The notes below the pieces were generated by a model. The model worked only from the letters and a program-made list of their open reading frames with translations, ran no database searches and had not been told where the DNA came from. The position numbers were made by a program, and so were the translations under genes. DNA of 64,000 nucleotides from UBA6623 sp965248235 (lineage in GTDB: Bacteria > Acidobacteriota > Terriglobia > Bryobacterales > UBA6623). Of the stretch, positions 37,905-46,152 are shown one piece after another; positions within the stretch are counted from its first letter, which is position 1, and the number at the start of each line of letters is the position of its first letter. The DNA is taken from assembly GCA_965248235.1 (NCBI GenBank), contig CBDFIU010000003.1:62001-126000 (forward strand), given 5' to 3'.

Positions 37905-39448
37905 TGTACCCTTCCAGAGTGGCTGCCCAGCGCGGTAGTTCATAGAAGACCGGCCACCCGAGAGGAGTGCCCTTCGCCCCCTGCGTGATCGAACGCCTGG
38001 GGGGGACTTGCGCCCTCCCGGTGTGGTCCGCAACCGAAAGCCCAGTGGGGAGTTCGCGCCGTTTGTTCGAGCGCCAGTACAGGGGTGCCGTTGGTTGCGG
38101 CGGCTGGCGAAAGGAGTCTGTCTTGTCTGCATCTGCATTTCAATTCTTCGTCGGTATCGACTGGGCCACCGAGGCCCATCAAATCTGTCTGCTCGACACC
38201 CAGGGCGAGATCGTTCACGAACGCACCGTCGTTCATTCCGGTTCGGCGGTCGGCGAGTTCCTCAATCAACTGCTCGAGTTGACCGGCTGCCCGCCGGCTT
38301 CCATCGCGGTCGCGATCGAAGTCCCGCGTGGCGCGTTGGTCGAAACGCTGCTCGAACGGGGATTCTCGGCTTTCTTCCTTAACCCGAAACAACTCGATCG
38401 TTTCCGAGACCGGCATTTCCCGGCCGGCGCCAAAGACGACCGCCGTGACGCTTTCGTCTTGGCTTGCTCGCCGCGAACCGACCCGCATTGCTTCCATGCC
38501 ATCGAGGTCGACGACCCGCTCGTGATGCGCCTGCGCGACCTCACTCGTCTCGACGATGAGTTGCGTAGCAGCTTCAACCGCAACAGCTGCCAACTTCGCG
38601 AGCAACTCTATCGCTACTACCCGCAGCTTTTGCGCTTGTCCCCAGCCGCCAACGAAGCTTGGCTCTGGGCCCTGCTGGAACTGGCTCCCAGCCCCGCAAA
38701 GGCTCGTCGACTGAAACCGGCACGAATCGAAAAGTTGCTTCGCGCCCACCGCATTCGCCGGCTCCAATCGGCCGACATCGTCAACGAACTGCGAGCGCCG
38801 GGATTCCAACTTGCTGCCGGAACGGCCGACGCAGCGAGCGAACACGCTCTTCTACTCATTCCTCATCTGCGACTCATCGCCCAGCAGCGAACCGAGCTGG
38901 CCAGGCGCCTCCAAACCCTGCTGGAGCAACTCGCTTCCCCGTCCGAGGACGACGAGGATCCTCACCAGCATCGCGACGTCGAGATCATCCTCTCCTTGCC
39001 CGGGGTCGGACGTGTCGTCGCCGCCACGATGCTGGCCGAGGCCTCACAGGCTCTCGCCCATCGAGACTACCCCGCTCTTCGAGCCTACTGCGGCAGCGCC
39101 CCGATCACGCGCCGCAGTGGCAAAAAGATCGCCGTCTTGATGCGTCGCGGCTGCAATGACCGTTTACGCAACGCGCTCTACCATTGGGCGAGAGTGAGCA
39201 TCCAACACGACCCCCACAGTCGTCACCATTACCATCAGTTGCGCAGCCGAGGGCATTCTCACGGGCGCGCGTTGCGCGGTCTTGCGGACCGACTTCTGGC
39301 CGTGCTGTGCGCCATGCTTCGTCAGGGAACCCTGTATGACCCCGCCCGTCGTCAGCCGCCGGCCCAAGCGGCAGCTTGAACTACCGCGCTGGGCAGCCGC
39401 TCTGGAAGGGTACCGCCCTTCCTCAGCACTTGACAAACGGTGGGGAGT
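37905..39448 (+). mobile_element. IS110-type insertion sequence with 37-bp subterminal inverted repeats
   Basis: A 1544-bp element inside a G-run of the patatin gene. Near-perfect inverted repeats of 37 bp (one mismatch), containing GGCTGCCCAGCGCGGTAGTT, lie at 37906-37942 and 39377-39413. The right repeat is followed by a further 35 bp of element. G counts on each side are consistent with a duplication of about 2 bp. Confidence 0.8.
38123..39379 (+). CDS. IS110 family transposase (DEDD type)
   Basis: From the TTG at 38123 (AAAGGAG six bases upstream) the product is 418 residues. The N-terminal DEDD domain starts QFFVGIDWATEAHQICLLD, with AVAIEVPRGALVETLLERG and FPAGAKDDRRDAFVLA. The C-terminal Transposase_20 domain has ILSLPGVGRVVAATMLAEA, RAYCGSAPITRRSGKK and RGCNDRLRNALYHWA. 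IS110 transposases use a RuvC-like catalytic site with a C-terminal Ser domain and a bridge RNA encoded in the element's non-coding end. An upstream open frame to 37967 crosses the left inverted repeat region and is not credible. Confidence 0.88.
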   Translation: MSASAFQFFVGIDWATEAHQICLLDTQGEIVHERTVVHSGSAVGEFLNQLLELTGCPPASIAVAIEVPRGALVETLLERGFSAFFLNPKQLDRFRDRHFPAGAKDDRRDAFVLACSPRTDPHCFHAIEVDDPLVMRLRDLTRLDDELRSSFNRNSCQLREQLYRYYPQLLRLSPAANEAWLWALLELAPSPAKARRLKPARIEKLLRAHRIRRLQSADIVNELRAPGFQLAAGTADAASEHALLLIPHLRLIAQQRTELARRLQTLLEQLASPSEDDEDPHQHRDVEIILSLPGVGRVVAATMLAEASQALAHRDYPALRAYCGSAPITRRSGKKIAVLMRRGCNDRLRNALYHWARVSIQHDPHSRHHYHQLRSRGHSHGRALRGLADRLLAVLCAMLRQGTLYDPARRQPPAQAAA

Positions 39449-41754
39449 CCCCCCCCGGAGAGAGCAAGGCCGACCTCTCGCGGCTTCTCGGGCTCCCGCC
39501 CGATCCGGGTCGTTGCAGCCGTGCCGAGCTCGACGCACACGAAGTCCTGCCTGCGGATCGTTGTTCGGAACGCATGTGCTCCGAGAACCGGGGCATCGGG
39601 GCTTCCGGAGAGGATCAACAGGACGAAGGTTCGCCGTGTCGAGTCCGGTGCTGCGAGAAGCTGAGCGACCGCTCCGATGTCGACGTTGCTCGGATTGGGC
39701 CTTGTGGTCGGATGGGTGTGCCAGCTCCCAACGCAAGCAATGGAGCTGCGGAATCGCCGGGACTTCTCGTCGGCAGCCTCTTCCATTCCTTCGGTGCCAC
39801 ACGTGAAGTGGTCCTCGGCAGCATCGCTGTCCGGCGGTGGCCCCTCTACCTCTGTCACCCACAGAACCCCCGCTGCCTCGTTCAGCTCGCCGAAAACGAG
39901 GCCCCCTGTCTCCACCGTTGGCCCCGCCGTGCGAGCGGAGCGTCTCGCCCACGCTCGCATTTCGCGCACGGCCTCGGGAGATACCCGGACCGAGTACCCC
40001 CTGCCCTTCTCTCCCAGGGTGTGGTCAGGAGGCCAACAGAATGCATGGACCGAGCCCTGCTCTTCGAAGATCCACCCGGCTCCGGTCTGCCCGTCATTGG
40101 TCTTTAACAGTGCACGAGCGACCGCGTTCAGCATTCGAGCTGAGAGCCCAGCTAGGTCTGCATTGGAGCCAACAAACGTCGGTTCTGAGCACCCTGGCTC
40201 TGGCTGAAAACGCTCACCCGCTGGCGTAGTTGGCCAGAAGGCCTCTAGTAGGTTTGAGAGTTTCGTCCTTCGACAGGCCTCCAGCTTGAGCCGCCTGATG
40301 AGGTCCATCGACCCACCGCTGTGCCTTGAAGTCGAGAGGGTCGCCATGGCCGATGACGCGTCGTGGCTAACGCCCATTGAGGCAATCGGGGGACGCACAC
40401 CGACGGCGCAAAGCGTCTGTTCGAGCTTCATCCTAACGGCCGACGAAGCCGTGCAATCAATTACAAGGTCTACGTCCGGTACGGAATCGGCTTCGCCGAT
40501 TCCCTGGATGAGGTTATCGGCCAGCGCTTCAATCTCGAGGTTGGGCTCGATTCGCTTGAGCCGGTCGGCCAGCGCATCGGCTTTCCACCGCCCAATGTCT
40601 GCATCCTCGAACCCCTGCCGCACTAGGAGACCGGGGGCGACACACCGGTTGTCAACGAGTTCAACACGCGTAGCACCAGCTCGCACTACCGACTCCGCTA
40701 CGTGTGTTCCGATGGCCCCGCATCCCCAAATAGCTACCCGCTTGCCGCGAAACCACGCCATCGGAGATGTCTGGTCCCGCCGGCTGGTTACCTCGGGACG
40801 CATCTCGCGGACGACGCACCAGCCCACCTTGGCCTCGACAGACCACTTGGCGACCTTCGCGATCCCCTCCTTGCGTACGTCCGCATCGTCGCCCTCTCTG
40901 GCCACCTGCATCTCGCGCAGCTTGTCTGCGTCGTCCCCGGAGATCTCCCAGACAGCAAGGTGCTGAAGAGCACGGCCCCCTTCCTCGACGCGGCGCATCG
41001 GAGTGCCGAGGACCACGATCAACGGCATCCCCGCTTCGGTGTGGTTCGCGAGCGACCCGAGCGCGAGAAGGAAGTAGCCGACGTCGATGCCGTGTGACTC
41101 GAGCTCGTTCAGCAAAGCATTGACCGTCTCGGGGTACTCGAAGGGCAGGGCCTCATGGAGAAGAATCGCCGGGGCGAAGTGTTGTGGGTGCCCCTCGGAG
41201 AACGACTTCCAGCCGATGATCTCCGTCCGGCGGCTCCGCTGGCGAAGCTCCGCGAATCCGACCCATGTGGATGCCCCAACCCGAGGTGTGTCTACCTTCG
41301 GGACGACGAGCCGAGCGACGGTGGCGTATGCCACCGGGGGGTGGAGAGGCGCATCGTCGGGGTCGAGGTTGTTCCGGGCAGCGTCGCGAATCCAGCTGTC
41401 GAGCCGGGTGATGAAGCCATACATCCCGTCCTCTGGCTTCCACTCTGCCGAGCTCTGGTACAGGCAGGGGTGGCGCCCCCATTGTACGTGCGGGAAGCGC
41501 GCGAAGCGCCGGTGCGGTGTCTCGACACGCGGGTGCTCGTAGGGGAACTTAGCTGGGACAACGAGCCGAAACGGCTCGCGAGCGCGCACGGAAAGCCCGT
41601 CTTCGACGCGCTCCAAACCGTCGAAGCGGATGCTTACGTCAAACTGATGGTACCCGCTTGATCGCGTCGCTTCTTCGACGATCTGAACCGTTCCGGCCGA
41701 TGCCTCCGCGATTTCCCGTAGCTGCTCTCTGGCAAGTTCGTAGCCGCTCAGCAT
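39352..41754 (-). CDS. E2-E1-JAB(-patatin) ubiquitin-like conjugation fusion protein, interrupted by IS110
   Basis: One frame starts at the ATG at 41754, overlapping the previous stop as TGATG. Residues about 30-125 are an E2/UBC-like domain (FRLVVPAKFPYEHPRVE, then GRHPCLYQSSAEW with candidate catalytic Cys97). About 335-560 is a ThiF/E1-like domain: VAIWGCGAIGTHVAES (344-349 nucleotide loop), VELVDN (Asp368), VIDCTAS and GCSEPTFVGSNADL with Cys522 as candidate E1 cysteine. About 610-735 is a JAB/JAMM metallo-isopeptidase (TVETGGLVFGE with Glu615; GSWHTHPTTRPNPSNVD with His679, His681, Ser689, Asp692). Residues 759-769 (REVGLALSGGG) open a patatin domain. The natural frame ended at 36798; the IS110 element adds about 32 foreign residues and a stop at 39352. 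Conjugation and deconjugation functions look complete; the effector is severed. Confidence 0.88.
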   Translation of the reverse strand: MLSGYELAREQLREIAEASAGTVQIVEEATRSSGYHQFDVSIRFDGLERVEDGLSVRAREPFRLVVPAKFPYEHPRVETPHRRFARFPHVQWGRHPCLYQSSAEWKPEDGMYGFITRLDSWIRDAARNNLDPDDAPLHPPVAYATVARLVVPKVDTPRVGASTWVGFAELRQRSRRTEIIGWKSFSEGHPQHFAPAILLHEALPFEYPETVNALLNELESHGIDVGYFLLALGSLANHTEAGMPLIVVLGTPMRRVEEGGRALQHLAVWEISGDDADKLREMQVAREGDDADVRKEGIAKVAKWSVEAKVGWCVVREMRPEVTSRRDQTSPMAWFRGKRVAIWGCGAIGTHVAESVVRAGATRVELVDNRCVAPGLLVRQGFEDADIGRWKADALADRLKRIEPNLEIEALADNLIQGIGEADSVPDVDLVIDCTASSAVRMKLEQTLCAVGVRPPIASMGVSHDASSAMATLSTSRHSGGSMDLIRRLKLEACRRTKLSNLLEAFWPTTPAGERFQPEPGCSEPTFVGSNADLAGLSARMLNAVARALLKTNDGQTGAGWIFEEQGSVHAFCWPPDHTLGEKGRGYSVRVSPEAVREMRAWARRSARTAGPTVETGGLVFGELNEAAGVLWVTEVEGPPPDSDAAEDHFTCGTEGMEEAADEKSRRFRSSIACVGSWHTHPTTRPNPSNVDIGAVAQLLAAPDSTRRTFVLLILSGSPDAPVLGAHAFRTTIRRQDFVCVELGTAATTRIGREPEKPREVGLALSGGGLPTVCQVLRKGGTLPERLPSAVVQAAAWAGG

Positions 41755-42050
41755 CAGGCCCGGCCATAGGTGACGGCGTCTTCGGGAGTCGTCTTCGAGC
41801 CGCGCGCCCTGCTGGCCGCCTCTGATGCAGAGTACGCACCAGTCGCAGCCGCGGCAAATGAGATCTTCTCGTCCTCCAGCTTGGCCAGGATCGGATCGTC
41901 GTTGTCCATAGTGCAGAGGAAGGACGTCGTGATGCTCTCGTACTGCGTCTTGGCTTTCGCGTGGGGTGGATTGTCCCCGGACCTGTTGGAGGACGGCACG
42001 GTGTTCGAGCTCGACACGATACGGTTCGGACTCTTCGAAGCGGCGTCCAT
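41754..42050 (-). CDS. Small protein coupled to the E2-E1-JAB-patatin gene
   Basis: The 98-residue ORF begins MDAASKSPNRIVSSS, is Ser/Asn/Lys-rich in its first half, and has a second half with an acidic helix-prone stretch (MDNDDPILAKLEDEKISFAA) and a tail TTPEDAVTYGRA. Its TGA overlaps the next ATG by one base, which argues for translational coupling. No ubiquitin-like beta-grasp pattern and no C-terminal GG are evident. The G three residues from the end could in principle be exposed by the JAB domain. The start has no good ribosome-binding site; a shorter start at MDNDDPIL is possible. Role unknown: candidate modifier, substrate or regulator. Confidence 0.5.
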   Translation of the reverse strand: MDAASKSPNRIVSSSNTVPSSNRSGDNPPHAKAKTQYESITTSFLCTMDNDDPILAKLEDEKISFAAAATGAYSASEAASRARGSKTTPEDAVTYGRA

Positions 42051-42109
42051 TTCGTCGACGATGTGCTTTTTGAGCTTCTCCTCGTCGTAGCTTCACGAGC
42101 CCCTCTACA

Positions 42110-42682
42110 TCACGCAGCTCGGTCGTTGAAAGTGCGCAGGATTTGCCCGAGAACGTCGTTATCGAGTTCCTGGTACTCCGCCTTGGGCAAGGCGCCACGC
42201 AGGGTCTCGTAGTCCTTTTCGATCCCTTCCATGGCGTCGATGATCGCCTGGGCTCGATCCGCGCTGTCCGGCAGGGAGACCAGATGATCGAACTGTGCTT
42301 CCGGATGCAGGAAGATCGACCCCTTCTGGGAGAAGTCTTCCTTGGTGAGTGGGCGGACCTTCCCTCCTCGCTGCGGCAGCGCCGATTCGACGTCGTCCTT
42401 CACCTTGAGGAAACGACTGTACGCGTGCCGAAGGAAGATCAGCCCCATGACAGGGAGGAAGTACTCATTGCTGGCGAAATTGGAGTTGGCCCGCAGGTTG
42501 TCCGCGCCGGACCAGAGCCGTTTCTCGACCTCTCCGATGTGTTCCAACTGCCAACTGTGTGTTTCCTCCGCCTCAGATTCTCGAACTCGGTGCGCAGCGA
42601 GAAATTGACCTCGGACAAGAATCGGCTGCCCGGTCCGCTCGTTCGTTCGCGCGATGGGGCCCGCAAGGGGTTCTGCTATCAC
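42110..42682 (-). pseudogene. hsdM: Type I restriction-modification M subunit (HsdM), N-terminal remnant
   Basis: The frame has the HsdM N-terminal helical domain: LEHIGEVEKRLWSGADNLRA, FASNEYFLPVMGLIFLRHAY, FDHLVSLPDSADRAQAIIDA and NDVLGQILRTFND. It stops directly after FNDRAA. A neighbouring frame continues briefly with ELRDVEG, as expected of HsdM, then family resemblance ends. The methyltransferase core (FG.G, NPPF) is absent. The start is uncertain because HsdM-like residues also occur in another frame upstream. The rest was probably replaced by the E2-E1-JAB-patatin cassette. Confidence 0.7.
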
Positions 42683-42891
42683 TCATGTCCTTGATCCCTG
42701 GTCTCGTCGGCTCCTCCTGATCTCACCCATTCGTCTACTTCCTCCTTGCGAAATTTCCAGAGGCGCCCCATCCGGTGTGCCGGCATCTGCTTTTCTGCGA
42801 TCCACTTGTAGACCGTGTCTCGCTTGATCCCGAGGTAGGCTGCGATCTCGTCTACGGAGAACCACCGATCTTCCATCATTGCTCTGGCCAT
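42679..42891 (-). CDS. Helix-turn-helix (excisionase/MerR-type) DNA-binding protein
   Basis: About 70 residues from MARAMMEDRW. The fold signature is WFSVDEIAAYLGIKRDTVYK with WIAEKQMPAHRMGRLWKFRK, a winged-helix domain of the excisionase family, followed by EEVDEWVRSGG. It is the first gene of a minus-strand operon into hsdM, overlapping it by a few bases. Such small regulators often precede type I restriction operons. The frame is open upstream to 42954. Confidence 0.8.
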   Translation of the reverse strand: MARAMMEDRWFSVDEIAAYLGIKRDTVYKWIAEKQMPAHRMGRLWKFRKEEVDEWVRSGGADETRDQGHE

Positions 42892-42974
42892 CCTCGTGAA
42901 CCCAGCCGAGCCGTTCCGACGAGGGAGTCCGTGCTGGCGAAGCTTGACTGGCACATGTTCGTAGAAACAAGCTT

Positions 42975-43004
42975 AAAATAGGTGATATTGTGCCAGAATG
43001 TCAA
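42975..43004 (-). promoter_or_regulatory. Candidate sigma-70 promoter of the HTH/hsdM/E2-E1-JAB operon
   Basis: On the minus strand TTGACA (43004-42999) is followed after 18 bp by TATTTT (42980-42975). This lies upstream of the HTH gene, and the region is AT-rich compared with its surroundings. It would drive the whole defence-like operon. Confidence 0.5.
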
Positions 43005-43102
43005 TTGGATTTTCTCGGCCCTGCTTGAATGCCACCGCAAGTAACCGTTGCGATGGACTACACCATCCTCTCGTGAAGGAGGATGGATTGCCGGTCGGCG
43101 GG

Positions 43103-43651
43103 CTAGTCCGGCCAGCGGCCGGACACGATCCGGCGGCGTTTGATGCGGGTCGTCTCGACCGTGTAGACCCAGGCGAACTCGCGGGCGCCCTCCACTGTCG
43201 CCGGGACCAGCACCCGCCGGTAGAGGCTGGGACGGCCCGGGCGGAAGCCCTCCAGGCGGTCGATGGAAGGAAGGCGGGATTCGGGGTCGTTGAAGGTGAG
43301 CAGCTCCCCGTACACCACAACCCAGGCGCCCGCTCTGGCGCTTTCCCGCTCGGGTCGGGAGCATGATCCCATCTGTCCGGACAGGCGCGCCTGTGTGGCC
43401 ACGTCGGCGAGCGGGGCGGCAGTCCCTGAGGCAAGGACGTCCTCGTCGGGAACTTCGAGGAGCGGGAACCCCGGTCCCTCGTAAAGCCGGCCCCGGACCT
43501 GCGCCTCCCGGATCTCCAGCACGCCCTCACAGAAGGCATCGTGGTTCCAGTACCCGCGCTTGAGCGTGCCGTAGACGAAGAGCTTCAGCATGCCGGATGT
43601 GTTCATCTTCGGGGCTTCTCTGGGTTCTGTCGGCTGCTTTCTCGGCGTCAT
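43103..43651 (-). CDS. Gamma-glutamylcyclotransferase (AIG2/GGCT-like) protein
   Basis: The 182-residue protein has the GGCT start motif LKLFVYGTLKRGYWNHD, the RGRLYEGPGFPLLEVPD block and LEGFRPGRPSLYRRVLV with the family's Y/R tail. GGCT enzymes release 5-oxoproline from gamma-glutamyl peptides or amines. It begins at MTPRKQPT with a 4-bp ATGA overlap with the glutamine amidotransferase stop, so the two are translationally coupled. Together with the amidoligase cluster it could trim gamma-linked peptide tags. Confidence 0.85.
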   Translation of the reverse strand: MTPRKQPTEPREAPKMNTSGMLKLFVYGTLKRGYWNHDAFCEGVLEIREAQVRGRLYEGPGFPLLEVPDEDVLASGTAAPLADVATQARLSGQMGSCSRPERESARAGAWVVVYGELLTFNDPESRLPSIDRLEGFRPGRPSLYRRVLVPATVEGAREFAWVYTVETTRIKRRRIVSGRWPD

Positions 43652-44448
43652 CGCGCCTCCTCGGCCGGGGCGGTCTTCCGCCGTCTGGCCTGCGCAACGA
43701 ACTCGAAGGGCTCGATTGAGAAGTCCGTCAGCATCCGGTGCCGGAACACCATCATGTTCATCGGAGAAATGCTCAGCTCGCACCAGCCGCGCTCCTCGTC
43801 CAGGACCGCGTCGAGGTATGCCGCGTCGGAGGCGTAGAGGACGGCCCGGTGCCGGGCATGGAAGCGCAGCTCGAGCGGCTTGTTCCCCTTGAGCACGAGG
43901 ACGGTCTCGGGATCGAGCCGGGAGGCCAACACCGCAGCCATCTGCCCGCGGCAGAACCTGAGACGGTCCTTGAAGCGCTCGATGTCAATCGGGCCACCTC
44001 GGGCGGCGCGGCCTGCCAGACGGCAGAGCAGCTCGCTGTCCACCTCGGCGAAGCGCCTCAGCTTGAACCGCCGGAACAGGTAGTTGGCGTTGTAGATGGT
44101 GCCGTTGTGGGTGCCCAGGATGTGCCCGGCCCGGATCGGGTGGTTGTTCTCGTTGATCTGCTCGTCGCCGCGCGTGCGCCACCGCGTGTGTCCGAGCAGC
44201 AGCGTGGCGCGGTTGTCGATCCCGCTCAGAACTTCTTGGAACGCTCTGTCGCTCACGAATTGACTGGCCCGGACCGGCCTCTTGAACAGCCGGTGCTGGC
44301 CGTCGCGGTTGAGCCAGGCCACGGCCGTGGCGTGCGGCCCTCGTGGCTCGTTCAAAACGAGGAGCTGAGTGAACAGCCAGGCGAGGTGATCGCGCTCCTC
44401 AGCGCGCCGTCGCTTCTGTACCAGGATGATGCCGGCCTGTCCGCACAT
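43648..44448 (-). CDS. Class II glutamine amidotransferase (Ntn hydrolase)
   Basis: The 266-residue protein begins MCGQAGIILVQKR, with Cys2 as the N-terminal nucleophile after Met removal. Glutaminase motifs LLGHTRWRTRGDEQINENNH, GHILGTHNGTIYNANYLFRR and AEVDSELLCRLAGR follow, the standard GAT-II active site with Arg, Asn-Gly and Asp residues. There is no synthase domain, so it likely supplies ammonia or hydrolyses amides for a partner. Its start overlaps the previous gene's stop as TGATG. An open frame reaching to 45147 upstream is a shadow. Confidence 0.88.
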   Translation of the reverse strand: MCGQAGIILVQKRRRAEERDHLAWLFTQLLVLNEPRGPHATAVAWLNRDGQHRLFKRPVRASQFVSDRAFQEVLSGIDNRATLLLGHTRWRTRGDEQINENNHPIRAGHILGTHNGTIYNANYLFRRFKLRRFAEVDSELLCRLAGRAARGGPIDIERFKDRLRFCRGQMAAVLASRLDPETVLVLKGNKPLELRFHARHRAVLYASDAAYLDAVLDEERGWCELSISPMNMMVFRHRMLTDFSIEPFEFVAQARRRKTAPAEEAR

Positions 44449-44951
44449 CAGCGCTTCCCTTCCTCGGGGTCGTCCACGAATCCCTTGAACAGCCCTTCGG
44501 AGTACGGACCGTGGTGGCCCTCGATCCGGCGTGCCGTCTCGTGGAAACCGAGGAATTCGGCGATTTTGATGACCGCGGGCCGGTCGAACATGTTGGTGGC
44601 CCCGGAGTCCCGGACCGCCTCCAAACCCTGCCAGACGGCGGCGGGCACGGTGATCGGCGCCGGCGGCTTGTCTTCGAGGTATTCCGCCAGTCCGTGGTCG
44701 ACCAGGGTGGCGAGGAGGGCGCCGGCCTTCTCCTCGGGCGTGTCGCCTTTGACGACCAGCTCGATGCCCGCCAGCATCTTGGCGTTGCGCAGGACCATGT
44801 CGGCGTAGTCCTCGAGCGTCGTCTGATCGGAGAACAGCGTAGCGCCCCGCATGGCCTGGACGACCTCGAGCTCGGTCTCGCCGTTGAAGATTTCTCCTTC
44901 GCCCTGGAGCGGCTTGCCCTCCAGGTCGGTGTTCTTGATGCGCACTCTCAT
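44448..44951 (-). CDS. Small protein with DUF5049-like C-terminal domain
   Basis: The 167-residue protein begins MRVRIKNTDLEGKPLQGE with an acidic first part. Its C-terminal PAAVWQGLEAVRDSGATNMF, RPAVIKIAEFLGF and YSEGLFKGFV resemble DUF5049, a short phage-associated domain. It is coupled by start/stop overlaps on both sides (ATGA with the amidoligase, TGATG with the amidotransferase). It may be the peptide or protein substrate or an adaptor of this module. Similarity judged by eye. Confidence 0.65.
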   Translation of the reverse strand: MRVRIKNTDLEGKPLQGEGEIFNGETELEVVQAMRGATLFSDQTTLEDYADMVLRNAKMLAGIELVVKGDTPEEKAGALLATLVDHGLAEYLEDKPPAPITVPAAVWQGLEAVRDSGATNMFDRPAVIKIAEFLGFHETARRIEGHHGPYSEGLFKGFVDDPEEGKR

Positions 44952-45947
44952 GCCGTGTTTTCTCCTTCGGTTTGGACGTTGGCTTCCTCCTCAAAAGCCG
45001 GAGGCCGGGTTTGCGGCCCGGCCTCCGTGGTGATGTCCGCTTCTGTGGCGGGTGGTGGTTCGGGCGCCGGTCTTCCGCGCTTGAACGCCGAGTCCCCCGG
45101 CAGTGCATCCAGGAGGTGCTTGCGCGCCGTTTTGAATTCATCGCCAATGAGCTCGAGGTGGAGCAGGAACACCCGGAAGTCGTAGCGGGCGCTTCGGGGA
45201 TCGAAGCGGCGCTTGCGGCTGGAGGCGGCGCGTCCGTTGAGCGCCTTGGGTGGCGACGGCCAGCACCAGCTGGATGTAGGCCTTGACCTTTCCGGCGTGG
45301 AGTGTGGCTTCGAACCAGCGGAACTCGACCGTGCCCCGGTACCAGACGTTGTGCAGGTTCACCCCGTGGTAGCGGGTGCCGTCGAAGTGCTGCGGGTGGC
45401 GGTTGTGATAGCCGTACCAGATGCGGTTGAGCTCGTCCGTGGTCCGCGGCCGCCGGCGCTCGATGTCCCGGATCAGCTCGTCGCGCACCGGCCGGGTGTA
45501 GGTCTGCTGGCGGTCCTCGGTGACGCCCAGCGCCGCGAGGATGAGCGGCTCCTGCTTATAGACGATCTTGGCGAGGTTGCCGAGGGTGCGCCCGTCGAAG
45601 CGGCTCGCGTCCACGTGGACGTGGATGCCGCAATGGGTGTCCACCTTGGCGCCCGAGCGCCGGACGGCCCGGATGACTTCCTGGAGGGTCGGGATATCGG
45701 CGTAGGCCAGGACGGGCGTGACGACCTCGGCCCGCAGGTGACTCGGGACGTGGCTGAGCGAGGCGTCGGATACGACCTTCCAGGTCCGTCCCTGCCCATC
45801 GACTACCTCCCAGGGATCGAAGACCCCCGGCCGCCCCGGATGAGTGACGTTGCCGCCCACCACCGACTGGACGGCCTCGGCCACGCGTTTGCGTGTTCGC
45901 CGGACCGTCTCGATCTCGACCCCGAAGCGTAGTTCGCGCAGATCCAT
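44948..45947 (-). pseudogene. Amidoligase (COOH-NH2 ligase) family protein, one-base frameshift near 45250
   Basis: The product begins MDLRELRFGVEIETVRRTRK, the family's FG.EIE ATP-binding start. WKVVSDASLSHVPSHLRAEV (acidic metal ligands) follows, then HCGIHVHVDASRFDGRTLGN and HNVWYRGTVEFRWFEATLHA. These glutamine-synthetase-like ligases join a carboxylate to an amine using ATP. At VLAVAT a CCC run shifts the frame. One base fewer continues KALNGRAASSRKRRFDP and HLELIGDEFKTARKHLLD to a stop at 44948, which overlaps the next start (ATGA). Restored length is about 333 residues. Without correction the product ends at 45138. Confidence 0.8.
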
Positions 45948-46152
45948 CGGTTCTCCTTGCTTCCGGCCCGTAACCCCTTGTCCGGCAAGGGGGTCGGGGC
46001 GTTGTGTTCAGACACATGAACGCTTCTTCCTGAACAGAAAGCAAGGCGAACGTCGGACTTAACACGTTGATATCAAAGGATGTATGTAGGTTCGGCCGTA
46101 AGTCGCGGAAGAACCGGGACTTACCGCCGGGGATGAAAACGGCGGTGTTCGC

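Noticed and set aside
36798..42050. Standard type II CBASS operon
   Set aside because: Cap2-like and Cap3-like domains and a patatin are present, but no CD-NTase is found in the window and all domains are fused in one frame.
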